Position numbers and translations under genes: made by a program. The notes beneath the pieces are model-generated. The model was not told the origin of the DNA and did no database searches. It saw nothing but the letters and a program-made list of their open reading frames with translations. A stretch of DNA of 64,000 nucleotides from Gymnothorax reevesii. Taxonomy: Eukaryota; Chordata; Actinopteri; Anguilliformes; Muraenidae. This document shows, in pieces, positions 1 to 9,900 of the stretch. The stretch's first letter is position 1; every line of letters starts with the position of its first letter. Location of the stretch: contig CM056573.1 in assembly GCA_029721435.1 (NCBI GenBank), positions 192,261,103 through 192,325,102 of the forward strand, in the 5' to 3' direction.

Positions 1-540
1 CCTAGAGCGGTTACATTCCACTCTCAAGACAATGCTGAGGACTTATTGTTATGACCATGAGAAAGACTGGGATGAAGGTGTTCATTTGCTGTTGTTTGCA
101 TCTAGAGAAGCAGTGCAGGAGTCTACTGGATTCAGTCCGTTTGAGCTCGTGTTTGGCCATAAAGTGAGAGGACCTTTGCTATTGTTGAGTGAACAATGGC
201 AAGAGAAAGTCTAACAGACTGATATGCAGCTCTATGTTTGCAAGTTCAAGGAAAGACTGCGTGCAGCTTGTGACCTAGCCAAAGAGAACTTGAAATCAAG
301 TCAGGGAAAAATGAAAACTTAGTATGATCATAAGGCTAGAAGCCGTGAGTTTAAACCAGGAGACAAGGTTCTTGTGTTGTTTCCCTTGCAGTTCAATCCA
401 TTGCAGGCTAGATTTCATGGTCCTTATGAAATTCTGACAAAACTCAATGATCTCAATTACATTGTGAAGAATCCAGATCGGAGAAAGCCAAAACAGTTGT
501 GTCACATTAACATGCTGAAGCCTTATCATCATAGGAATGC
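1..540 (+). pseudogene. Integrase C-terminal part, Gmr1-like copy A
   Basis: Begins just after the catalytic Glu region (LERLHSTL...), runs through KDWDEGVHLLLF and FSPFELVFGHKVRGP, and ends with a GPY/F-type module (FHGPYEIL, then LCHINMLKPYH). In-frame stops occur near 212 and 321. The integrase core Asp residues lie off the left edge. Homologous to 54590-55070 in copy D. Confidence 0.8.
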
Positions 541-648
541 TAGGGTTACAGCTGTCACTTCAGATCTTCCTATGGCCGAGACTTGTGAACATGAGGGGGA
601 GTTTCAAAATGATGAACATGAATTAAAGCTGAAGTTCTTTCATGTAAA

Positions 649-1441
649 TTGTCAAATTCTGAAGTGTTGCAGAATCTTGATGTAAAACTCCAGCACTTAG
701 AACCCTCACAGAAAGATCACTTTGAGAGGTTGATCAAGAAATATAAAGATCTATTTCCTGATGTTCCAAAGAGAGTTTCTATAGCCTCTCATAATGTAGA
801 TGTTGGTGATGCCAAACCAATAAAACAGCATCTGTATCCGGATAAATCCTGCAAAGAGAAAGATTGCTGAGAAAAAGGTTGAGTACATGTTAGAACATGA
901 TATTATCAGACCCTCTAACTCAGATTGGAGTTCATCCTGTGTGCTAGTTCCAAAACCTGATGGAAGTACTAGATTCTGTACAGATCGCAAAGTCAATGCT
1001 GTAACTAGAACTGATGTGTTTCCAATACCTAGGATTGATGATAGTATCGATAGAGTAGGGCAAGCAAAGTTTCTGACCAAGATTGATTTATTGAAGGGTT
1101 ATTGGTGTGTGCCTTTAATTGAGAGGGCCAAGAGCATCTCTGCTTTTGCCACACCATCTGGGTTGTACCAGTATGAAGTCCTAGCCTTTGGCATGAAAAA
1201 TGCCCCAGCCACGTTCCAAAGGATGATACAGTCTGCAATCCCCAGATTACCACACACGGGTGCGTACATCGACGACCTGATCACATGGAGTGACTCCAAG
1301 GAAGAACATCTGAAAGATGTAGAGATGTTGTTCCAGCGCTTGACCCAGGCTAACCTGACTGTTAACCTGAACAAGAGTGACTTTGGTTGTGCTACTGTCA
1401 CGTATCTTAGCTACATCATAGGCTATGGGTGGCACCCATGA
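649..1441 (+). pseudogene. Reverse transcriptase, Gmr1-like copy A
   Basis: Spacer peptide LQNLDVKLQHLEPSQKDHF and DAKPIKQHLYP lead into RT motifs: VPKPDGSTRFCTD, TKIDLLKGYW, FATPSGLYQYEVLAFGMKNA, then the YIDD catalytic box at about 1264. A one-base slip near 860-887 separates the N-terminal part from the core. RT follows integrase directly. Confidence 0.85.
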
Positions 1442-2067
1442 ATGCTAAAGTCCAAGCCATCATGGACTTTCCAGTTCCTGACAACAAAAAAGCTTTGCAC
1501 TGCTTCCTTGGAATTATCAGGTACTACAGCAAGTTCTGCAAGAACTTTGCTGAGATTGCTCTCAGACTCACCAACCAACTGAAGAAAGGCGTAAAGTTCA
1601 CTTGGGATGAAACATGCCAAAGAGCCTTCGATCGCCTGAAGTCTCTGCTGTGTCACTTCCCCCTGCTCAAATCTCCTGACTTCAACAAACCGTTCTCCAT
1701 CGCGGTCGATGCTAGCGACCAACCTTGTGGATCTGTGCTCCTACAGAGAAGTGACTCTAATGACATTGAGCGTCCCGTGGCATACTTCTCCAGGAAGTTC
1801 AATCACCACCAAAAGAACTATTCCACAATTGAGAAGGAGCTGTTGGCTCTGGTTCTATCCTTACAACACTTTGAGGTTTATGTGTGTACAGGGCAAAAGC
1901 CAATGATTGCATATACCCACCACAATCCGTTAATGTTTTTGAGTAAGATGAAAAACAAGAATCGAAGATTGTTGAATTGGAGTTTGACTTTACAGGAGTT
2001 TGACTTGGAAATTAAGCATGTAAAGGGAACTGACAATGTAATTGCTGATTGCTTATCCCGTGTTTGA
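1429..2067 (+). pseudogene. RT thumb and RNase H, Gmr1-like copy A
   Basis: Frame-shifted continuation of pol, overlapping the RT frame by 13 bp. Shows FLGIIRYYSKFCKNFAEIA, then RNase H with the catalytic Asp in AVDASD, YSTIEKELLALVL and the terminal VKGTDNVIADCLSRV. The stop at 2065 is the natural end of pol, with no integrase downstream, which confirms the Gmr1-like order. Confidence 0.87.
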
Positions 2068-2340
2068 GTATGTGTATATATATCACGTGTTTATTAGCAT
2101 ATTGTATTATATGTATATACAAAACCCAAAACCAGTGAAGTTGGCACGTTATGTAAATCGTAGATAAAAACAGAATACAATGATTTGCAAATCCTTTTCA
2201 ACTTATATTCAATTGAATACACTGCAAAGACAAGATGTTTAATGTTCAAACTGAGAAACTTTTTTTTTTTTTGCAAATAATCATTAACTTAGAATTTAAA
2301 GGCAGCAACACATTCCAAAAAAGTTGGCACAGGGGCCTTT

Positions 2341-2460
2341 TAATTACTGTGTTCCATCGCCTTTCCTTTTCACGACACTCAGTAAACGTTTGGGAACTGA
2401 GGAGACCAATTTTTGAAGCTTTTCAGGTGGAACTCTTTCCCATTCTTGCTTGATGTACAG
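2341..2460 (-). pseudogene. Tc1-like transposase C-terminus, displaced by nested insertion
   Basis: Minus-strand reading gives YIKQEWERVPPEKLQKLVSS, then VPKRLLSVVKRKGDGTQ and a stop, the usual Tc1 C-terminus. Together with the end at 4269 it shows the 2465-4266 element inserted inside the transposase gene. Confidence 0.85.
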
Positions 2461-3770
2461 CCTAAAGGCTAGGTAGGCAGAAACCTAGAAAAAAGGTTCG
2501 AATTGAGTCCACACGGTTCTCATCCCATCAGCTCTGACCATAGATATATACAGAACACTAGATTGCTGATAGGGTATGCTCAAGTGAAGCATCTGTTCTC
2601 CGAGCCTATACCCGCGGAAGTAAAATTCGCCCATAGACTCCCATTCATTTTGGCCAACTTTAAAATTACATTTTCAGAAACACTTGCGAGCAAGTCTGTG
2701 TTATTTTGGTATCGCTGTGCTGAGCAACATTTTGTCTCCCTAAATATGTGCTTTTCGGTGGATGGAAAGCGGCACACTTACTAAAGGGAAGATCGAAATG
2801 TGACTCGATGTCAACGTTAAAGTGCCGCAGAGAAGTGACTTTAACGCGACCCAGGCTTTTACCTCTGATAAGATAACTGCTAGGTAGTTATCGCCGTTAT
2901 AAGAAACGTCGTTTGACTTTCCGTACACGTTATCAAATTACACTCTGATTTCCTCCCTTCATTGTACCCTGGTTGACTATTTGACATCAACCGAATTGTT
3001 TATATTGAATCATATGGCTAACGTTGATAAAAGGAAGCGCTAGTGAAGCCTTTCTCCCCTCCTTATCTTTTGAAGCTCTGTATAAAACAGACAAAGCGAC
3101 TTGTCCACTGTTTTAAATATTATACGGGTAAGAAGTATTGTCGTTGAATGTCAAGTACAAGTAGCTAGCTAGCTTGCTAGCCACCTTTTAAATTTTATTT
3201 ACCACTAAGTCAATGCAGTCCCCGCGATGCCAAGGTAGCTCGCTGGTGACCGATATCAATCGCTAGCGTTCGCTTTTAGTCAGCGGTCTGTTCAAGTCAA
3301 TGGGACAGCTAATTAGCTAGCTAGCACGAAACGCTATTTTTTTCTATTAAAGGGACAACTTTGCGTTTATACTTTAACTTTCGCATAAAACGTTTTATTA
3401 CAGCTCTTCAAATAAATATTGCTACAAAAGGCAATCGCACATCTCAGCATTTTCTCGCTTGTATCGACCTATTTGAAATTGGCCTCATAGGAAACCATTC
3501 ATTTTTTTCAAGATGTTGGATGCATCATTATGGCGGCCGGGTGCTTCACTTTGGATAATGTAAATATGATGACATCAGCAATCTAGTGTTCTAAATGTAT
3601 ATATCTATGGCTCTGACCCAAGCTCCTCCGACCAGACACGCATCTGATGCACGCGCTGACAATGCCTTATCGGTGGCCGCCGTCAGCTGGCTATATTCAT
3701 GGTAAATCACACACACGCAACCTAACCCCCATCACAGCAACTGTAGTTACAGGAAAAAGAATTTAGCCGT

Positions 3771-4013
3771 TTACGTGTCCAACAGAAGTACAGCGAGCTC
3801 CGAGTCCAACTTGAAACCAATGCTATCCCGAACTTCTCTCCATCTTCGAAATGCAACGCCGATATTGACACGCGTTTTATTGCGTTTATTGTCAAACTCT
3901 CTTTTAGGCTCCCTTTTTGCCGAATCTGTTTTCCTCTTCTTGGGTTGTTTTGCACTGAACGCGGGTGTTTCCAAACATGGAATGGCAACTTTTCCTGTCC
4001 GGTCGTCCGCCAT
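3771..4013 (-). CDS. Short ORF of unknown function inside the TA-flanked element
   Basis: 80 codons, starts MADDRTGKVAIPCLETPAF, has a basic middle (KQPKKRKTDSAKREPKR, a possible nuclear localisation signal) and ends with NIGVAFRRWREVRD and KLDSELAVLLLDT. The last part has an amphipathic pattern that looks conserved rather than random. A GT follows shortly after the last Asp codon, so it could be a first exon. Upstream on the minus strand are ACCAATCA (about 4098) and an inverted CCAAT (about 4053). I do not recognise the protein. Confidence 0.4.
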   Translation of the reverse strand: MADDRTGKVAIPCLETPAFSAKQPKKRKTDSAKREPKREFDNKRNKTRVNIGVAFRRWREVRDSIGFKLDSELAVLLLDT

Positions 4014-4045
4014 TGCTGCAGAGTGGTTTCCGCATCAGCTGTAGT

Positions 4046-4110
4046 AGAACAGCCAATCGATGTTTGGCTCTCTCAAAGCTCTATAAGCTCCTCTGTGATT
4101 GGTCAAAATC
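4046..4110 (-). promoter_or_regulatory. Possible CCAAT-box promoter of the 3771-4013 ORF
   Basis: Read on the minus strand: ACCAATCACAGAGGAG, then a TTATAGAG weak TATA-like motif, then CGATTGGCTGTTC, 35-90 bp upstream of the ATG. Motif-based inference only. Confidence 0.3.
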
Positions 4111-4268
4111 TACCGTCACGCGTAGATTCTTTGCAGGCTGAAAACAGAGCCTAGGAGAGACGTAGAGGTCTGATCTTTTTTCACATCACTTCCTTTACAT
4201 TATCCCCAAGGTTATTCTGTAAATTTTTGCCTAAAACGGTCAAAAGAAAGTTGCCTACCTAGCCTTTA

Positions 4269-5167
4269 AGATGTTCAACAGTCCGGGGTATCCGTTGTCT
4301 TATTTTACGCTTTATAATGCGCCACACATTTTCAATGGGAGACAGGTCTGGACTACAGGCAGGCCAGTCTAGTACCCGCACTCTTTTACTGCGGAGCCAT
4401 GCAGTTGTAACATGTGCAGAATGTGGCTTGGCATTGTCTTGCTGAAATAAGCAGGGGCGTCCGTGAAAAAGACGTTGCTTGGATGGCAACATATGTTGCT
4501 CCAAAACCTCCATGTACCTTTCAGCATTAATGGTTACTTCACATATGTGTAAGCTGCCCATGCCTTGGGCACTAACACACCCCCATACCATCACAGATGC
4601 TGGCTTTTGAACTTTGCGCCTTTAACCGTCCAGATGGTTCTTTTCCTCTTTGGTCCGGAGGACACGACGTCCACAGTTTCCAAAAACAATTTGAAATGTG
4701 GACTCGTCTGACCACAGAACACTTTTCCATTTTGCATCAGGCCATCTTAGATGAGCTTGGGCCCAGCGAAGCCGGCGGCGTTTCTGCGTGCTGTTGATAA
4801 ATGGCTTTCGCTTTGCATTGTAGAGTTTTAACTTGCACTTGCAGATGTAGCGACGAACTGCAGTTACTGCCAATGGTTTTCTGAAGTGTTCCTGAGCCCA
4901 TGTGGTGATGTCCTTTACACACTGATGTCGGTTTTTGATGCAGTACCGCCTGAGGGATCAAAGGTCACGGGCATCTAATGTTGGTTTTCGGCCTTGTCGC
5001 TTACGTGCAGTGATTTCTACAGATTCTCTAAACATTTTGACGATATTACGGACCGTAGATGATGAAATCCCTAAATTTCTTGCAATAGCTTGTTGAGGAA
5101 TGTTGTTTTTAAACTGTTCAACAATCAGCTCACGCATTTGTTCACTAAGTGGTGACCCTCGCCCCAT
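4269..5167 (-). pseudogene. Tc1-like transposase, N-terminal and DDE part
   Basis: Starts at MGRGSPLSEQMRELIVEQF with a paired-type helix-turn-helix (IARNLGISSSTVRNIVKMF) and an AT-hook-like basic linker RKRQGRKP. Catalytic landmarks: WSDEST (first Asp), FQQDNAKPHSA (second Asp), and WPACSPDLSPIENVW (Glu, DD34E spacing). At least two frame changes (near 4950 and 4600) and a stop make it inactive. The last residues lie at 2341-2460, beyond the nested insertion. Confidence 0.88.
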
Positions 5168-5528
5168 CCTTGTTTGTGAATGACTGAACATTTCAGGGAA
5201 GCTGCTTTTATACCCAATCATGGCACCCACCTGTTCCCAATTAGCCCGTTCACCTGTGGGATGTTCCAAATAAGTGTTTGATGAGCATTCCTAAACTCTC
5301 TCAGTCTTTTTTGCCACTTGTGCCAGCTTTTTTGAAACATGTTGCAGGCATCAAATTCCAAATGAGCTAATATTTGCAAAAAATTACAAAGTTTACCTGT
5401 TTGAACATTAAGAACATTGTCTTTGCAGTGTATTCAATTGAATATAGGTTAAAGAATTTGCAAATCATTGTATTTTGTTTTTATTTACGATTTACACAAT
5501 GTGCCAACTTCACTGGTTTTGGGTTTTG

Positions 5529-5681
5529 TATATACACACACAAGTGTCTACTAAACCATTTTGTATTGAAAAGAAAAATTTTGCCTTTATGAGCCTAAAA
5601 AATTTTTCCCTTTTGGAAGGGAGGTGTAATGTGGGGAAAAAAAAGCCACTACATAGCAGTATTGTCCGATATGTCATAACA
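5529..5681 (+). mobile_element. 3' end of Gmr1 copy A: 3' UTR, polypurine tract and LTR remnant
   Basis: Resumes after the Tc1-like element. A purine tract (TTTTGGAAGGGAGG, 5611-5624) precedes TGTAATG at 5625, matching the PPT-LTR junction of copies B and D. Only about 57 bp then reach CATAACA (5675-5681), the usual LTR 3' end, so this LTR is internally deleted or chimeric with copy B. Confidence 0.55.
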
Positions 5682-5720
5682 AATTGGGGCCATTACAAAT
5701 TGGGGCCGTAAAAAATTGGA
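5675..5720 (+). repeat. Tandem LTR-end/primer-site mini-repeats
   Basis: Three to four 15-17 bp units resembling CATAACAAATTGGGGCC follow one another. In the intact copy D the LTR 3' end plus PBS start reads CATAACA AATTGGAGG, so each unit looks like an LTR/PBS junction. The tract joins directly to RNase H sequence of copy B. Confidence 0.55.
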
Positions 5721-5840
5721 GCCATAACAAATGCAAAATTTGTTTGGGATGAAAAATGTCAAAATTCATTTGACCAGCTGAAAGCTATCCTCAAAAATGC
5801 ACCAGTTCTCTCATATCCTAATTTCAAAAAGCAGTTCAAG

Positions 5841-6155
5841 TTGGCGGTTGATGCCAGTGACATTGGTGCAGGTGCAGTCTTACTGCAAGAAGACACTGAT
5901 CGAGTAGATCATCCTGTTTGTTACTTTCCCAAAAAGTTTGATAAACATCAGAAAAACTATTCAACAATTGAAAAAGAATGTTTGGCACTTGTTTTGGCTT
6001 TCCAACATTTTGAAGTCTGTTTGACTTGTTCAGTTACTTCCATCAAGATCTTCAGTGATCACAATCCCCTCACATTCTTGCATAAGATCAAAAACAAGAA
6101 TCAAAGATTACTGAGATGGAGTTTACTTTTGCAAGAGTATGATTTGGATATTTAG
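5841..6155 (+). pseudogene. RNase H fragment, Gmr1-like copy B
   Basis: Open for 104 codons: AVDASDIGAGAVLLQEDTD, YSTIEKECLALVLAFQHFE, SDHNPLTFLHKIKNKNQR. Keeps the catalytic Asp (AVDASD) that copy D has lost. Ends at YDLDI then a stop, short of the expected terminus. Confidence 0.85.
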
Positions 6156-6360
6156 ATATTTTAGATAATGTTATCCCAGATACATTTTCACGCATCTAAA
6201 TTTTACTTTTCTATTTGATTGTGAAAATTGCACTGGTTGTTATGTATATGATTGTTATAATGATCAATGATACTTCATATGTAAAGTTTCAAGATTTTCT
6301 GATTAAAAAACCCTGTTACTTTTAACAAAAGAAGGTCTTTTTACAAATCTTTCTTTTTTT

Positions 6361-6372
6361 AAAGAGGGGAGG
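6361..6372 (+). promoter_or_regulatory. Polypurine tract of copy B
   Basis: AAAGAGGGGAGG immediately 5' of the LTR, identical to the PPT of copy D at 56778-56789. Primes plus-strand DNA synthesis in LTR elements. Confidence 0.85.
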
Positions 6373-6820
6373 TGTGATGTATGAGTATTCTATGTAAAGC
6401 ATGGTATATAATTTGTAAATGGAGATTTGTTTCATACTATTTGTGCTGCTTTACTGGTCTTCTATTTGTTCATTTTCTTCATCATTTAGCACCCTCTGGT
6501 GGTATGTCTGTGTAACAGTCTATTTTGCACGATCTGATGCAATACCACTTGTTTGTGATGAAATAGACCAGTGTTTTCTGGAAACTTCTGGTATCTTCTT
6601 GCCTGGAGGCGACCGGATCACCCAGTCTATATAAATGCTGTGATTCTGGTCAGTCGAAGCAGAGATTTTCTTTTGCCAACAGAGTTACATAGTGGCATTA
6701 CAGTGTTATTATAAGATTAAACAGTGGATTATTTGAAGAAGTTTTTCCTAATCAGTGCAGAATAAATTTCTTTAAGTTGTCATTGCTGGTTTTCTTTGTT
6801 GTGATTTTCAAGTCATAACA
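6373..6820 (+). repeat. 3' LTR of Gmr1-like copy B
   Basis: 448 bp, TGTGATG...CATAACA, clearly homologous to the copy D LTRs. Has TATATAAA at 6628-6635 and AATAAA near 6761. The LTR promoter points toward the ephx2 exon at 6874 in antisense direction. Confidence 0.88.
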
Positions 6821-6873
6821 ATGTGTGTAATGCTATGCAAGTGTGAGAGTGCTTGTGTGTGTGAAATGCTTGC

Positions 6874-6943
6874 CTTGCCCCTTGGTCTTGAGCACATCCA
6901 TTGCCAGTTTCTTTCTATATTACGGTACCAATTCAGAGGCCCT
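6874..6943 (-). CDS. ephx2: ephx2 exon with second oxyanion tyrosine; GC donor
   Basis: 70 bp: one base completing Arg and 23 codons, GPLNWYRNIERNWQWMCSRP then RGK. The Tyr of NWYRN corresponds to human Tyr466. Acceptor gcttctcag. The donor after AAG is gcaagc (6868-6873), a noncanonical GC donor of good consensus. It is the last ephx2 exon found in the window. It lies 54 bp from the end of the Gmr1-like LTR at 6373-6820. Confidence 0.93.
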
Positions 6944-9900
6944 CTGAGAAGCACAACGGAAAACACAAAATAAAACCAAAAAAGTGCATGAAATATGCGA
7001 CAAACTGAAATTACTATGTCCATCATTAAATGATGACTATATTTCAGTATTATAAATAAAGGAGGACATATTGTTCTTTTTGTCATTAATAACAATTCTT
7101 AAAGTAGGGAGTCAAAGAAAATAAGTACCCATAAAATTGGTCCGTTATGGCAATTTCACGATACGTTGAAGATATTCACTCGTATAACAAGATAAAAAGC
7201 TTCATGCGACTTGATATTCGCTTTCCAAATGTTGCTCCTTTTTCACCGTAACCAGTCCGCCGACAGTCTCATTTCCTGCGACGTCACATACGGGTTGCGT
7301 ACTCTGAAAGAACCCAGATGTTACATAACATAACATAACATGACTGGCAAGAACAGGCCTTTCAGCCCAACTCAGCTCGCCAGTTTCTTTATACTATTGT
7401 GAATATATCCCTTCAGATACTAAATAACTCCGTGGTATCTAGCTTTAGGTCAAGCCTGCTCTTGAAAACCCCCAAGGTCTATGCCTCAACAATATGGTCA
7501 GGCAAGCTATTCTACATTGAAATTACTCTTTGGGTGAAGAAATATTTCCGAATATCAGTGCTAAATTTACCTTTGGTCAACTTCCGTTTGTGACCCCTAG
7601 TTCTACTCACAACACTTGGTCGAAGGAATCCTACATCATTCACTTTGTTAATCCCTTTAACATATTTAAAGATCTCAATCAAATCACCCCTGAGTCTCCT
7701 TTTCCTAAGACTAAAGAGACTAAGACTAAATACTTGAAATTGTAAAAAAATTTAAGAACAAAAAATCCACTGACAGCACTAACATTGATATGATGCTGAT
7801 TAAAAATGTAATTGAATACATAGTAACACCATTTACATACATATGCAACCAATCTTTCCTTGCAGGCATCTTTCCCAAGGAAATGAAAGTGGCTAAAGTA
7901 ATTCCTATTTTTAAAAGTGGAGACAGATTCCTGTTTACAAATCACCGGCCTATCTCTCTGCTCTCACAATTTTCCAAAGTCCTAGAGAAACTCTTTGCTG
8001 AAAGACTAGACAACTTCATAGACAAACACCATCTACTCAGCAATCAACAGTATGGGTTCAGGTCTAATAGGTCCACTTCGAAGGCAGTAATGGAGCTGGT
8101 GGAACAGATATCTAATGCAATAGATAACAGAGAATTTATGGTGGGAGTCTTCATTGACTTAAAAAAGGCTTTCGACACCATTGATCATCAAATACTAATT
8201 AATAAATTACAAAGATATGGAATCAGAGGAATCGCTCTATCATGGTTACAAAGCTACCTCAGCGACAGACACCAATATGTCCATATAGAAAACATTAATT
8301 CTGACCTGAATAGGGTTACATATGGAGTCCCTCAAGGCTCTGTGCTGGGCCCTAAACTATTCATTCCCTATATTAATGACATCTGTAATGTGCCAAAGCA
8401 TCTGAAATGTGTCCTGTTTGCCGATGACACCAGCCTCCACTGCTCGGGAAAAGATCTTGCACTGCTTCTGAATACAGTTGAACAGGAATTAGCAATACTA
8501 AAAAAATGGTTTGACATTAATAAATTGTCATTGAATTTAAGCAAAACAAAATACATCATATTTGGAAATAGAAGAATTAACATACCGGTCAAACTCCAGG
8601 TCAATAATGTGGAACTTGAACGTGTGTATGAAAATAAATTTTTGGGTGTTACAGTTGATCATAAACTCAACTGGAAACCTCACATAAATATCTTGCAAAC
8701 AAAAATATCCAAAGCAATTGCCATAATATATAAAATGAAATATTTCTTAAACAAACATTCACTATATATTCTGTACTGCGCTCTTGTGCTTCCACTCATT
8801 AACTCCTGTGTGGAGGTGTGGGGGAACACACATAAAACTAAAATAAATCCAATCTTCCTCTTACAGAAAAAGGCCATTAGAATTGTAAATCAAAAAGGCT
8901 ATTATGAACCAACAAACCCACTGTTCATTAACTTATACACCTTAAAACTACAAGACATTATCGATCTAAACACTTTAATGACAATGTACAAGGCTAACAA
9001 TAATCTGCTCCCACGATGCATCCAGGAACTTTTCTTGTTAAGAAAGAGTGATCATAATTTAAGGGGTATATGTATGTTTAAAAACACCAAAATAAGAACT
9101 ACTATCAAAAGCAAATGTGTATCCGTTAAAGGGATACCTTTATGGAACAAATTGGACAATGAATTAAAACTCTGCAGCTCAATCAGTCAATTTAAAAAAA
9201 TGTATAAATCCATGGTAATAGATAAATATAATTCTTTATTATAATTATAATCGAAATAATATGTACTTACTACTCCTTTGATTTTGCTTTTTTATGTGCG
9301 TCTGAATTAATTATTGTTTTCTGATATGTCATGACATCCTGATATTGTAATTGTATGTTTGTAACTTAACACGTATGTAAGAAGGGTAGGCACAATAAGC
9401 CTTGGCTTCAGCCTACACCTTTTCGGCCTCTGGAAAAGAAATTTATCTTGTTTTTGAAAATGCCAATGGATTGTAACTGAGACCAAAATAAACTTCATAT
9501 CATATCAAGATTAAGGATCTTCAGCCTCTTCTCGTAGCTTTCATCTTTTATACCTGGAATAAGCTTGGTGGCTCTTCTCTGAACTTTCTCTAGAGCCGCT
9601 ATATCTCTCTTAAAAGTATGGCCCCCAGAACTGTACTCAATACTCCACGTGTGGTCAAACGAACGTGTTGTACAAAAGAAGCATCACCTCCTTAGATTTG
9701 TACTCAATACTTTTGGCAATGTATCCCAGCATCCGATTGGCTTTTTTAACTGCTACGGCACAATAGCTAGAACCTGTGAGGGTTTGGTTAACAACCACTC
9801 CCAGATCCTTCTCTTGTGCAGCACATTCAAGTTTTAAACCTCCCATGAAGTAATCCCGTCTAATGTTTTTATTACCTACATGTACAACTTTACATTTTGC

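Larger units (their letters stand above)
1..2117 (+). mobile_element. Gmr1-like Ty3/gypsy element, copy A (5' truncated by window edge)
   Basis: Degenerate pol of an LTR retrotransposon with domains in the order integrase, then reverse transcriptase, then RNase H. That order is the hallmark of the Gmr1-like group; ordinary Ty3/gypsy elements place integrase last. The 3' part continues at 5529-5681 beyond a Tc1-like insertion. Oriented antisense to ephx2. Stops and frameshifts separate the domains, so it is a dead copy. More diverged from copies B, C and D than those are from one another. Confidence 0.85.
2465..4266. mobile_element. TA-flanked nonautonomous DNA transposon nested in the Tc1-like element
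   Basis: Terminal inverted repeats AAGGCTAGGTAGGCA (2465) and TGCCTACCTAGCCTT (ending 4266), with TA duplicated at 2463-2464 and 4267-4268. Excision rejoins the Tc1 transposase reading frame. The interior is GCTAGC-rich around 3165-3330 and has one short coding-like ORF on the minus strand (3771-4013). An inverted relative of the 2700-3500 part lies at 33400-34420. Confidence 0.8.
2116..5532 (-). mobile_element. Tc1-like DNA transposon inserted in Gmr1 copy A, itself interrupted
   Basis: Long terminal inverted repeats: CAAAACCCAAAACCAGTGAA from 2120 and its reverse complement ending at 5528, with about 190 bp of matching sequence on each side including a shared CAATTGAATA region. Flanked by TATA-rich sequence consistent with a TA target. 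The transposase is on the minus strand, split in two by the element at 2465-4266. Removing that element leaves about 1.6 kb, the usual Tc1 size. Confidence 0.9.
5721..6820 (+). mobile_element. Gmr1-like copy B: RNase H, PPT and 3' LTR only
   Basis: About 430 bp of RNase H (5725-6154, homologous to 56132-56560 in copy D), about 200 bp of 3' UTR, a PPT and an LTR. Gag, PR, INT and RT are missing. The structure (LTR/PBS-like start, RNase H, PPT, LTR) looks like an element with a large internal deletion. Confidence 0.85.
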
